A DNA stretch of 64,000 nucleotides from Seminavis robusta (taxonomy: Eukaryota; Bacillariophyta; Bacillariophyceae; Naviculales; Naviculaceae). Below are positions 1-10,600 of the stretch, in pieces (the first letter of the stretch is position 1; each line of letters begins with the position of its first letter). The notes beneath the pieces are model-generated. The model worked only from the letters and a program-made list of their open reading frames with translations, was not told the origin of the DNA and ran no database searches. The stretch lies in contig CAICTM010000075.1 of the NCBI GenBank assembly GCA_903772945.1, positions 62,001 through 126,000 on the forward strand, written 5' to 3'. Made by a program: the position numbers and the translations under genes.

Positions 1-1
1 G

Positions 2-190
2 TGTTCCTGTTTGTTTGGCAAGGGCGGCCTGGTGCAATGCTTCCGTGGCATACATGTGCTTTCGCCCGGGGACGTAGCGGATATTGGTACGACCATAAAG
101 GCTGGTTCGGCCGGTTTTGGACTCATTGCTTCACCATTCGACTGGATCGACCAGCACTCCCCTTGGCAAACAGCATGGAAACATCAATGA
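2..190 (+). CDS. possible 3' end of an unidentified gene cut by the window edge
   Basis: Frame 2 is open from the window edge to a TGA at 188-190 (62 codons) and reads like protein, with a Gly/Ala-rich stretch (KAGSAGFGLIASPFDW) before the C-terminus SPWQTAWKHQ. The overlapping frame 1 is also open (to 249), but it is rich in Trp, His and Cys and looks like a shadow. I do not recognise the family. The start lies outside the window, so neither length nor domain can be judged. Codon choice in frame 2 resembles the other genes here, but the open frame is short and could be chance. Confidence 0.3.
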   Translation, partial: CSCLFGKGGLVQCFRGIHVLSPGDVADIGTTIKAGSAGFGLIASPFDWIDQHSPWQTAWKHQ

Positions 191-399
191 TGGGCCCACG
201 AAACTTGTTGGCCAAGTCTATCTTGGGTGATGGTCAAATGTTGAGGTGAGCGTGTACTAGTACCTTTTGAAAGGCCATTTTCTTGCTGTAGTAGTACCGG
301 TGCAAGTACTACTAGTATCATAATTTGCGCCTGATGTTCGGGTGCAGATCTTTAGTTTGGATCCTTGTCAGTCGCGCGAATAAATGAGACCCAAACAAA

Positions 400-657
400 G
401 AAAGGGCCCGAAATGGCGATTTACACCAAATTCCGATTTATACTTGTGTTTCGATTTTATATTTTGGTTTCGGTTTTATATTTAGGTTTCGATTTTATAT
501 TTAGGTTTCGGCTTGATTTTACTAGTTATTTACCATAGTAATTTGGTTTCGGTTTTATATTTTGGTTTCGGTTTTATATTTTGGTTTCGGTTTTATATTT
601 AGGTTTGGAATTGATCAATTTAATTGGATTCTTAAAATCCTGATTTTGGGCCCTTTC
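400..657. mobile_element. MITE-like element with GGGCCC inverted ends and an AT-rich tandem core
   Basis: The left end, GAAAGGGCCCGAAAT at 400-414, is matched in inverted orientation by ATTTTGGGCCCTTTC at 643-657. The interior (about 449-606) is a tandem array of roughly 19-20 bp units of the type GGTTTCGGTTTTATATTT, alternating TTTAGG and TTTTGG junctions and interrupted once by a non-repetitive segment at about 515-540. No coding capacity is seen. Short inverted ends around a repetitive non-coding core fit a non-autonomous DNA transposon. No clear target-site duplication can be assigned; AAATGAGAC occurs on both sides (382-390 and 664-672) but not directly at the ends. Confidence 0.5.
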
Positions 658-806
658 AAATAAAAAATGAGACGTGAGCGCGCGCGAGGGAAGAATACCG
701 ATGAATGCAGTTTGCAAGATGATGGGAACCACTCATCTCCTTGTCACACAACAAGTCTTCTACTGACAGAATAGACTGAAGGAGTAAGACAACTAAAGAG
801 ACTGAT

Positions 807-1848
807 ATGTGTACCAGCACTGCGAATAATAATAACATGACAAGCAGAACAGAAGAAGGAGAAGAAGAGAAACTCTTAGTGGGAGTCTTGGCGCTGCAAG
901 GAGCCTTTGAAGAGCATCAGACTTGTCTAGAAGCTGTGGGATGTAACACCAAGCAGGTAAGTTCACTTATTGCAATAGTTCAGTTATACCCAACGGTATC
1001 TGATATTTTTATTATTATTATATTATCATTATTTTGTACGATAGGTCCGAACTCCCACCGATCTGGAAGGCTTGGATGGTCTGGTCCTTCCCGGTGGCGA
1101 ATCGACAGCGATGGGCTTGATTGGCACTGGCGGCGGCAACGGAAAACAAAATATGTGGTCCGCCTTGCAAGAGTTTTCGGCGCGTAAACCAACCTGGGGC
1201 ACTTGCGCTGGAATGATTTTATTGGCGGAACGCTGTGTGGGTGCTTCGGCCGTCATTGAAGACGGTCAAGCTTTGGTGGGTGGTATGGATATGCTCGTGT
1301 GTCGCAATTATTTTGGATCTCAAGTTTCCAGTTTTGAAATGCCCACCAAATTCTTTGATGATCCAAATCCATTTCCTGGAGTCTTTATCCGAGCTCCTGC
1401 CATTTTGAGTGTCAATCAAGCTGATCAAGCTACTGCAAAAGATGGTAGTAGTGGCATTCAAGTGCTGGCCAAAGTGGTAGCCACTCCCTGTCGACAAGCC
1501 GCCGTGGTATTGCACGAATTGGAACAAAAATTAGCCAAAGGCGAACAAGTAGTTGTCATGGGAGTCGTAGATGCCTTGGATAGGACCGAAGATGAAACCT
1601 CTCATCAACAGCACATTGATTTTAAACAAGTTACTACCAACAACTCCAACACATCCACCAAACCATCCCTGGTCCTTCCAGGAGCTGCCAATGGCACCAA
1701 TGCGCGAGAAGTCATTTGTGCCGTGAAACGCAACAATCTGCTCTGTACGGCATTTCATCCCGAATTGACGGATGATTATCGTTGGCATCAGTACTTTGTC
1801 GACATGGTACAAGACCACGCCAAGAAGGAACAAAAGGAACAGAAATAG
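807..1848 (+). CDS. PDX2: pyridoxal 5'-phosphate synthase glutaminase subunit (PdxT/PDX2), 2 exons
   Basis: This class I glutamine amidotransferase supplies ammonia from glutamine to the PdxS/PDX1 synthase for de novo vitamin B6 synthesis. Exons are 807-956 and 1045-1848, joined in phase 0 across an 88 bp GT-AG intron, giving 317 residues. Visible family motifs are GVLALQGAFEEH near the N-terminus, LVLPGGEST, the nucleophile Cys in GTCAGM, and the catalytic His/Glu in FHPELTDD near the C-terminus. It is longer than bacterial PdxT (about 190 residues) because of a polar insertion of about 30-40 residues before the final strands and a Lys/Glu-rich tail. ATG 807 is the first in frame; ATG 837 is an alternative that removes a poly-Asn leader. 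No targeting peptide is obvious, so a cytosolic location is inferred. Confidence 0.92.
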
Positions 1849-2058
1849 TACCGTGTATTCGCAACAACCTACCGGTACATCAAAAACAGGCAAAACACGA
1901 TGGGACAACAGGTACAGTACCACTCTTGTGTGAGAATACTGCATCCATTTTTGGTCCCCAAGACGCACTAATGAACAAATGGCTCCATGTTCAAAACAAT
2001 CAATCAATCAATCAATCAAATTAGTATAAAACGCTTTGATTATATGTACGTGTGTAGC

Positions 2059-2619
2059 CTATTCAAACAAGGTCCAATCTCGGATCTGAAACGAGCTGAC
2101 AATTTGTTGAAAAATGGGAGAAAACTCATTTTGTTCTTCAGTAGCTGTGTTGGGTGTTGGTGTGGAGAGAGTAATCAATAGATCCGTCTCTACGGAAGGC
2201 AATCGTAGGACACACAGTTCCACTCGAATGGATTGACTTTCTTGTTGTCGAGGGTTTCCAGCCACGTCTGTGTCGCGCCCCATTGCCACATTCGCTTGTA
2301 CGCCAATGCCACTGGCAATGCTGGCCGTGGAAGGAAGACCCGTCACCAGCAAATTTCTATTGCTAGTAGAAACAAACGTGTTGTTGGATGATCCATTGGC
2401 GGTTGCCAAATCGGTAAAAAAGTATTCTGCCGCTTTGTCATTTTCCACTCCACGCTGATGCTCCAGAATCTCAATCACCAAAACACGTTGATCGATATCT
2501 TGCCAGCATTCTTGGTGATCCGGAACTTGACGAACATCCGATACATCGCGCCATTCATCTAAGTTAGTAGTGCCAATATGGCACACCATGGCTCCACCAA
2601 ACAGACTGCGTTCTGTCAT
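2059..2619 (-). CDS. MOG1: MOG1/RANGRF-like Ran-binding protein
   Basis: This is a single-exon protein of 186 residues. The N-terminal LFGGAMVCHI, followed by DVSDVRQVPDHQE and then VIEILEHQ, matches the MOG1/PsbP-like fold family of Ran guanine-nucleotide release factors, which start with an LFGGAI-type strand and a conserved D-x-RQ(V/I)PD-x-QE-V segment. AAEYFFTDLATANG fits the following family block. MOG1 proteins bind Ran and promote nucleotide release during nuclear transport; that role is inferred from the family. Length is typical (about 185-200). It is convergent with PDX2, with about 210 bp between the two stop codons. Confidence 0.85.
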   Translation of the reverse strand: MTERSLFGGAMVCHIGTTNLDEWRDVSDVRQVPDHQECWQDIDQRVLVIEILEHQRGVENDKAAEYFFTDLATANGSSNNTFVSTSNRNLLVTGLPSTASIASGIGVQANVAMGRDTDVAGNPRQQESQSIRVELCVLRLPSVETDLLITLSTPTPNTATEEQNEFSPIFQQIVSSFQIRDWTLFE

Positions 2620-3002
2620 TATTATTGTCTTGGTAAAGCTAAACTAAACTAGATCTATGCCAAGAAATGCGCCCGATCTTGGATCTCCTCGTTTGTTGTG
2701 GTTGGAGCGAGGAAGAACCAAATCGAATGCCATCGAAATCATGGACAAACCGAACATAATTCGAATCAATAATTAGGGTTAAGTCTCATTGGAGCAAGGC
2801 GACCAAAAGATCGCCACACATTCTCATCATTGCATTCGTCATCGTCATTCTTTGTGATTCACTGCGTTGGTGGCAACTTGAAATCCAAAAAGCTGATGTG
2901 GAATGATGGCTGATGATGGATGGGTGCAGCCATGCATAGAATGAATTCAATCGATTCCTCATTCATCACAACCCTCAAATCACCAACTGATAAGTGACTA
3001 CG
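2620..3002. other. intergenic region between divergent MOG1-like and RMDN-like genes
   Basis: This 383 bp spacer separates two divergent start codons and presumably holds both promoters. I see no open frame, repeat or clear TATA motif in it. Confidence 0.5.
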
Positions 3003-4184
3003 ATGAGACTTCAGGTTGCAGAATCGGTCCTTGTCTTGGTAAGCCTTGTGGCTGCCACCACCTTGAGTACTACGCAAGCCTTCGTGCTTCCGAATCCTGC
3101 CAGCTGCAGTGGCACTGCTCTGTCCATGGCCAATGGTGAGAAACGGCAAAAGCTTCGTTCCTTCGTTTCTCGTAAAATTCTTCGTCGCGATCCAAGTACT
3201 AGTAGTGGAAGCACAATGCCATCATTGGTGCAGGAGAACGACAAAGCTACTGACGAACAAGTCAAGGTGGAAGTGAAACAACCCGAACTGATTGAAGCCC
3301 TTACGGAAGCAACGACCCCCAGTACTAGTATCACAGTGGCATCTAGTGGAGGCGAAAATCCAAGCCAAAAGCTACTGACTGGAAAGTGGCAGATTGTTCC
3401 TCGTAGAACTCAAGACTACTCATTGCTAGATGCACTGGCTGAACTTGATATCGAAGTCTCTACTACCACTGCTAGTACGACTACCACGAGTACTCACACT
3501 GCTAAGAGTACCAGTACCACTACAAGTACCAGCAGTTCGGACGTTACGAGCCAGATTGATGATCTCTTTACGACTGGCAAGCCCCAACAAGCATTGGATC
3601 TCATCCAATCCAATCCTGACTACGAAAAGGACGCTGAGCTCTACTGGCGGTATGTCAAGGCACACTACGAACTATTTGCCACCTCTCAAGACAAGGCAGC
3701 CCAAGAAGACTATCTACGCAAAGGTATTGACGCCGCCACCAAGGGACTGGACGCTACCCAATTCCCCAACAATGGATACCTACTCAAATGGAAGGCCATT
3801 CTCTTGGGAAAACTCGGCAGTTTCCAACCAACAAAAGAAAAAATGCAAAATTCCTTTCTCATACAGTCCAGTCTCCAAAAGGCACAGCAACAGTTGCCCG
3901 AAGATGCTTCCATTCGACAAGCACTCGGGGAATGGTGTTTCAAGGTCGCTGGCATTTCTTTTGTCGAACGACAAGTCGCATCGGTTCTCTTTGGACAGCC
4001 GCCACAATCCACTTACGCGCAAGCACTCGACTATTTTCAACAGGCATTCGAATTGAAACCCACTCTGGTGGCGGCCACCAAAATTGCCGAAACCTATGCC
4101 AAGATGGGGCAAAATGACGATGCCAAAACGTGGCAACAAACGGCAGAGTCCTTGTCGTCGTCGTCATCATCATCATCGAACTAG
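3003..4184 (+). CDS. RMDN-family TPR protein with plastid-type presequence
   Basis: The protein has 393 residues from ATG 3003. Residues 1-28 form a hydrophobic signal-like segment ending TTQA/FVLP, which resembles the A-x-A/F cleavage motif of diatom plastid bipartite presequences. A Ser/Thr-rich linker (about 40-175) follows. The C-terminal 210 residues match the regulator of microtubule dynamics (RMDN/FAM82) TPR domain: ELYWRYVKAHYEL, LKWKAILLGKLG, a Gly-Glu-Trp-Cys-Phe-Lys-Val block, then VASVLFGQPPQSTYAQALDY and FELKP. Animal RMDN proteins associate with mitochondria, ER or microtubules; a plastid or other endomembrane location here is inferred only from the presequence. The tail is poly-Ser encoded by a TCG/TCA repeat. 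Confidence 0.82.
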   Translation: MRLQVAESVLVLVSLVAATTLSTTQAFVLPNPASCSGTALSMANGEKRQKLRSFVSRKILRRDPSTSSGSTMPSLVQENDKATDEQVKVEVKQPELIEALTEATTPSTSITVASSGGENPSQKLLTGKWQIVPRRTQDYSLLDALAELDIEVSTTTASTTTTSTHTAKSTSTTTSTSSSDVTSQIDDLFTTGKPQQALDLIQSNPDYEKDAELYWRYVKAHYELFATSQDKAAQEDYLRKGIDAATKGLDATQFPNNGYLLKWKAILLGKLGSFQPTKEKMQNSFLIQSSLQKAQQQLPEDASIRQALGEWCFKVAGISFVERQVASVLFGQPPQSTYAQALDYFQQAFELKPTLVAATKIAETYAKMGQNDDAKTWQQTAESLSSSSSSSSN

Positions 4185-4346
4185 AGTAGCTAGCAACGTA
4201 GCGATGAACAGGCTTGACACGACCAAGGCACCGCTCTGCGTACAACGAGGAAGCAATAGCACGGATAGTTTATCAAAATGATTCAATGATTTTATTCTTA
4301 AAATAGAGCTCCAGGGCACAGGATCCAGGAGAAAGTTTTCTGCCTT

Positions 4347-5600
4347 TCAGATAAGTCTTTCAGATATCAAGTCCTTTCTTCGTTCCAAATATCTTTCCCA
4401 TTGTGGATTGGTATACACTGCAAGGGCAGATAATGGCACTTGAAACCCATGTTTCGGCAACCCAAACTTCACTACTTGTTCCCACCTTGGTATCAACCTG
4501 TTACCAAGGGTAGCACTCACTAGACTTGGCCTAGGCTGCTGATAATCTTCTCCATAGCTTCAGTCCGAGATCCAACACAAGTTGCATAAAACTGGATCTT
4601 TTCCTCCATGCTGGTTTGCTTATAGCCTAATACTCCTGGATGTTTGCACACCATACTCAAGACGTCAGTCTCATTGAGTCCAAAAGTTCCTTCGAGATAG
4701 TCCAGCTGTGGCTCCAGTTGTTGGGTATGCTGTATGTGAGAATGGCAGGATATCACAGAACCAGCTTTTTGGTTTCAATGTTGCCAAAGCAATCAATCAG
4801 CCAATTCAGCGTCGCCTCCAGATTGTTTTCGATGTGCAAGGTGAGCAGTGATGGTTGTCTTCTGATCACTTTGGCAGCTTCTCTTTTTGTGAGGCCAAGG
4901 GATGATGATTGGAACCAAGTAATCTTCTCCTCCAATAGGTCCTTGGTGAAAACAAAGATTCCTGGATCTTTTCAAACCAATTTCCACTTTGCTTCGGTGG
5001 AATTGAGTTCCAACTGGTCCTGGAGGAATTCCAATCTGTCAGCCATGTCATTCAGGTTGGGACAAAGCATTCTTGGGTTCTTCTTGATGAGTTGGGAAAC
5101 CTCATCATAGGTAACATTGAATGTCTTTTGAAGCCATTGTCGCTTTGGCTCAATATTCTCTTCAATGGATAAAGCCATAATGCGAGAACTAGTCATGGCT
5201 TTTGTTCTAGTTCTTTGCTGGTCCATCCTAAGGTTTCTTGATAGTACATCATTTTCCACTCCAATGTATTCACATCAAAGCTCAAAATATCTGGAGATTT
5301 GATGACAATCTTCTTGAGTGTACTGTCATTGAGTTGTCATTGAGTTGTAGATAATCTTGGATCCAGTCTGCTGTTTGTAGCTAGGATATTTTCTTCTCTG
5401 CATGACAGCAACTGTGGCCACCTTTTTACCACTTTGTCGGTCTCTTTCTTTGTCATTTCGAGTCGTTTCGGAGTGCCTTTTTGCGCTGGTCTTCTATTTC
5501 CTCCTTTTCTTGTGTACTCTTAATGGCGTACAAAGCAGTACTGGTAGTTTTTTGGTGCAGATTGAGTCCATCTCTGCAGTTCAATGGATATTGTCACGAC
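4347..5600 (-). pseudogene. decayed mTERF-family gene
   Basis: Reading right to left, mTERF helical repeats appear one after another in changing frames: DQRKKALRND (about 5480), KVVKRWPQLLS (about 5430), LKKIVIKSPDILSFD (about 5310), NPRMLCPNLNDMADRL, KDPGIFVFTKDLLEEKITWF, LGLTKREAAKVIRRQPSLL, RYPAILTYSIPNN-like, VLSMVCKHPGVLGYKQTS and RLIPRWEQVVKFGLPKHGF. The final frame ends at TGA 4347-4349. At least two in-frame TGA codons (4972 and 4753) and about four frame changes break it, one of them at a short direct duplication near 5330-5350. No GT-AG pair explains the breaks. mTERF proteins act in organelle transcription, splicing or translation. The unbroken copy is not in this window. Confidence 0.8.
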
Positions 5601-7669
5601 ACTCCATTCCATTGGAAAATCCCTGGACATGAAGAAAAACCGCTTGCTTTCTTTAGAGCTACAATCTACACCAGTATCAGCAAAGAGTCCTCGTGCAATC
5701 CACATTTTGTTTATTTTGATGATAGCAGGGGGTAGCGACAGGATACCGGTGCCAAATATATATAGCTAGATCTGGAACGACGCAATAGTGGACCTTCAAA
5801 ACCCAAACAAGATCGTTCTGCCGCAACAGCAATAATAATGCATTGCCCCGATATCTGGTTACCGGTACCGGTACTAGCTAGCTAGTTAAGACACTTTTTC
5901 GCTACACTATTCCGCCTGGTAGAGCTTTTTGGTACTGGACCAGCTAGCTAGCCAGTTGCTCCACCACCAGCTCAAGCTCCAACTAAAGATATCGAAGTCA
6001 AACAAAATCTTGATCAATTTGCTACCGGTACAATAATCAGTCAAGACTTGGGATATCGTGATACTCCTTTAGAAGCAGGATACGATGCATGATGAACACC
6101 AGTTTGTTGAGAGCATGGCAGCTTTTGGTGAGCCCACAACTTGTTTGCACCCTGCTGACAGTCCTCTAGTTAGCTCAGGAAGACTGTATATAGCTTGGTG
6201 GTCAGTGTGGGGGAGCTCACAGGAAGTATTGGCATTGACGAAAAAAGTGAGGAAACTGCTGGATCCATGCTCTACCGGATACCGGTAGAGGGCAGGAATG
6301 CCAAAGAGTTTTGGATGCACGAAGAAATCAGTTGGACTCGATTCGTTCCACAGGCATCAACTAAGATCTATGCGATTGTTGGCTTTAGTGAGCTACAGTT
6401 TTCTAAACAACCATGGCATTTTGGCTACGGTACCTGGTGGGATGAACATGCTTCACACATCCTCTACTACGCTTTTGGCAGCTGGAGCTCTAGCCATGGT
6501 TGGCTCGCTAGCTGAGCAAGATCTTCAAATCTTCCTTCCGCTCACTGCTATCATACCATTGCTAGATTGAGCTCTGGTAGTGGGTTGCCAAGGCACCCAG
6601 AACCAATACTAGCTAGTAGTCTACACTCTACAGTACTTGTACATGTGCCATGTACTTGTTGTACTCGTGCTGGGACACGTCGGAAGCGAGAGATCTCTGA
6701 TATTCGTTGTCGTGAACTAACTGTTCTCATCAAAGTTCAGGAAGCCAGCGAGTGCTCACTCAAGGAGCACGAGTTGGCATTACCTCTGAAAAGGCCTATT
6801 TTAAAATACAGTATTGGTGAAATGAATAAAGAATCGTATGAAATCCAGAACATTTAAAATAAGCTTAAATCTTTCTAAATAATTATTACTAAGAGTACAC
6901 AGTTCTTGTGATCTTTCTAAATAATTAGAGCCGTAAATCCCCATTGGGTGACCGTGGAGAATGATGAATCAGCTTGATTAACATCTTGGGTCATCGCTGT
7001 AATGAGGAAGTAAGCCTGTACGATGTACGAGTTTGAATGGGAATTGCTATTTCTAAGTACTTATTAGTATTGTACGCATAAATTTGGCCGCTTTTACACA
7101 GTATTATGGTACAGTACCAGGTACCTAACTGTGCGAACTTAGTCTTAGCTTCTTGACTACTTGGTGAAATCAGTTGGTCATTCGGCAACTAGGAATTAAT
7201 AGATCGAGTGGTGATGAAACAGGTTGTGTTATTCGATTTAAAGGCTTTACCAGAGATCCACTGCAAGATCTAAGATCTTAAGATCTTTTGAAATCTTGGA
7301 GGACGAGGAACCGCACGACTGGCTCCTCCGCCCAACTCCCTAAACCCAATCGCCGCCCAATCCTGTCCATGGAACCCCAAATACTATTGCCTCTGGTACT
7401 GACGGTACTGAAAGGACACTGTGGGGACGCTCCTTGCTCAATGCAGGCATGAGCTCAGAGCTCAGGCATGCAAGTGACCCTCCGAACGGTACCGGTTGAC
7501 AGGTGATGGAGGTGTAACGTACCGACACGGCAGTAACTCTGGTAAACGCCACTTCCTCAGGAAGCTCAAAACTTTTTCAATCGCCACAATTTATTTTGCT
7601 TGCTCCAAACCCCAAAGAGCACTTCTTTTATTTACTGGCTGCAGCCTTCACAACGAAACTTCACCGACC
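5601..7669 (+). other. gene-poor spacer with possible remnant coding frames
   Basis: No confident gene is seen. An ATG-less frame at 5952-6092 (46 codons; contains DIEVKQNLDQFATG and GYRDTPLEAGYDA) and two overlapping frames at 6085-6570 read somewhat like protein but match no family I know; together they may be one decayed gene. The region also holds GTACCGGTAC and CTAGCTAG clusters (5868-5886 and 5941-5953) and a doubled AAGATCTT palindrome at 7272-7287. The last few hundred bases presumably include the promoter of the downstream cyclase gene. Confidence 0.35.
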
Positions 7670-10600
7670 ATGACAGCTGAAAACAAAGACATGATTCCTG
7701 TCAGGACCGAATTGGTTGACGCTTCTGGCCATGACAGTGACGACGATGGTGCCTCCGTTGATTGGGACACGGCCACGGAGCATTTCAGCAACTCGCGGGA
7801 TAGCGAGAGCTCAGTCAAGCCCATGATTGGCGCTGCGGAGAATCAGAGGGTCTTTTATTCGAGGATCCTTGTGGGCCTCGTTCTCGTCGTCTCTGCGGCT
7901 GCAACTGCTGGACTCACGTATGCCCTCACGGCTCAGGAAGAGCAAAACACCTTTGAAAGAGATGTGAGTCTTTTTGGAACATTGGCTGTGGTGGGTTGGA
8001 GCGTCTACAGTACGAACCCCTAACCCTAATTCCTCTGTTGTGCATTTCAATCACAGTTCGCGGGCATTGCGAAAGAGATTGTCGAAGTGGCTCAGACGGC
8101 CGAAAATAACCTCGTCAAGATCATGTTCGACTTTAGCACCATGCTCACATCGGCGGCCCTCGGATTGAAACAAGTCTGGCCTAATGTGACCATCCCAGAT
8201 TTTGAGCGTCGTGCCAGCGCTTCCATGGACGTGTCGGGAGGCAAGTTCTTGGGCGTCATGATGGCTGTGGAGCCCACGAATGCATCTCGGGCGGCATGGA
8301 ATCAGTACGCGGACGAAAACATTGGATGGCTCAATGAATCTCACGCAATCCTTGGTACCAAACCTGCGCCCGTCTTGTCAGAGATGTACTCATTGAATCC
8401 AAAGTGGGAGGGAGACAATGACACCGTCAACCCAGTCGCCATCCCGTCCTTTGGTAACCAGCTCCATCTCGTCACGTGGCAGGTCAGTCCACCGCCCCTC
8501 GACAGTCCCCTACTCATCCGGGGCGATTACAAGCATTACTACACCCCACGATGGGATTACGTCAATGAAACGGGACGTACTGCGCGGAGTCCCATTGTCA
8601 CTGTCAACGGTTGGCTGCTCAACTTGCCCATTTACGACCCCGTCAACATATACTACCAACCCGTCTACGACACATTCGACGACGACAACAAAACCCTGGT
8701 GGCAATCGCGTACATGGTGCTGCGCTGGATGGATCACTTTCAGGACCTGCTCCACGATGATGCTGTGGGTATCATGATCGTTCTCAATTCCACCTGCGGT
8801 GATCTTGTAACCTACGAAGTGAATGGTCACAATGCCACGTACTTGGGACAAGGCGATCAGCACGACACGCAATTCGATTATCTAGGGGAGTCAGCTGGCT
8901 TGACTCTGGCCATGAATGAGATTCTCCAAGGAAGCACCTACTCGGAAAAGGGTATTAGCTGCGGATACTCCATCTCTGTCTATCCATCCGAAAGGCTACG
9001 TGACAAGTACACAACTGGAAGACCCTGGGCATATTCCTTGATTGTGCTTGCCATTTTTGCGTTTACGTCCTTGGTTTTTGTTCTCTATGATTGCTTGGTG
9101 CAACGACGACAGGAGACTGTCATGGACTCTGCCGTAAAGACCGATGCTATTGTCAGCCAGCTCTTCCCCGAACAATTCCGCGAACAAATGCTGGCCAATG
9201 CAGAAGCTGAGAAGCAAATGGAGAAGAACAAGAATAACAGATCTGATACCTTCAGATCTATGAGTGCCAAGAGTTCTCTACATGCCTTCATGGGTGGTGA
9301 TGATGCAATGGAAACAGAAATGGAAGACGAAGATTTGTTTGTCTCCAAGCCAGTTGCGGATCTCTTTCCCAATGTGACCGTGCTGTTTGCTGATATCGTC
9401 GGGTTCACTGTAAGATACATTTCTGCGAGACTGGATACCGCTTGCTGCGCAGGTTGAGATTTGGCGTGTGTCTGACTCAAGGAATATCCATCTTCTCTGC
9501 TCGACTATACTATGTAGGCATGGTCCTCGGTCCGCGAGCCTTCCCAGGTAAGTGTTGATCCCCTGGCGATTTCTGTACGCTTCTGACGATGAAACTGACA
9601 ACAATCCCAAATCGTTTTATCTACCAGGTCTTTACGCTGTTGGAGACTATCTACAGATCATTCGACAAGGTAAAGGTTTCCCAATCTATATTGAAGCTTC
9701 CCTCGGTGGATTATCTTGGCTAACCCGGCTCCTGGTTGGTCCACTTCACAGGTCGCCAAGCGTAGGAAGATCTACAAGGTCGAAACGGTGAGTTGTGTGC
9801 AAGCAGTTGACTGAAATACCGTTGAGGGATGACTTTTAGTCGCTCATACTTTCACGATTTCGTTTACAGGTTGGAGACTCTTATGTTGCGGTTGCCGGCG
9901 TCCCTTTTCCAATGGCAAACCATGCCGGTACGTTGACTTGAAACTACATCATGCACCTTCCGCGTATTCCCTTCTGCATGACGCACTCTGACGTTCTTGT
10001 ATTTGTTTTCAGTCACCATGGCAAGGTTTGCTCGGGAGTGTTCCATGAAGCTTCCAGAGGTGGTTCATCGCCTGGAGACACATCTCGGTCCAGGAACGGG
10101 GGATATTCAAATGAGATTTGGCATTCACAGGTAAGGTTGGGTGCAAACCTGTGCGCAACTCCACCGCCTGTCCGTATACTCACCATACTAATCTTGCCTG
10201 TTGCAAATCCAGTGGACCTGTCACTGCCGGTGTTTTGCGCGGAGAAAAGGCACGATTTCAGCTCTTTGGCGACACGTGAGTGAACTTGGCCAAGGGGATT
10301 GCAGGGGGCAAGTTTTTTTTTGTCTCAATCCTGCGTTCGTCTCTTGTTTTCTCTTGTTTGTGCTTCTCTATCTCAGTGTCAACACGGCCAGCCGTATCGA
10401 GAACAGTGGAGTGGGAAACCGGGTTCACTTGTCGGAAAATACAGCGAATCTCATCATTGCGGCAGGGCGGTCTAGCTGGGTGGCACCTCGACCCGATCCC
10501 GTGCATCTCAAGGGTATTGGAAGCGTTAAAACTTTCTGGTTGGTTGCGTCGAAAGCCGGCTCCCGAGCCGGTTCTGTCTTTGACCGTTCCGAAACCTTTG

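Noticed and set aside
1-249. 82-codon frame from the left edge in frame 1
   Set aside because: Its Trp/His/Cys-rich composition is typical of a shadow frame; frame 2 in the same stretch looks more protein-like.
7496-7669. In-frame upstream extension of the first cyclase-PDE gene
   Set aside because: The paralogue starts at the position matching ATG 7670, and the extra 58 residues resemble no family or signal.
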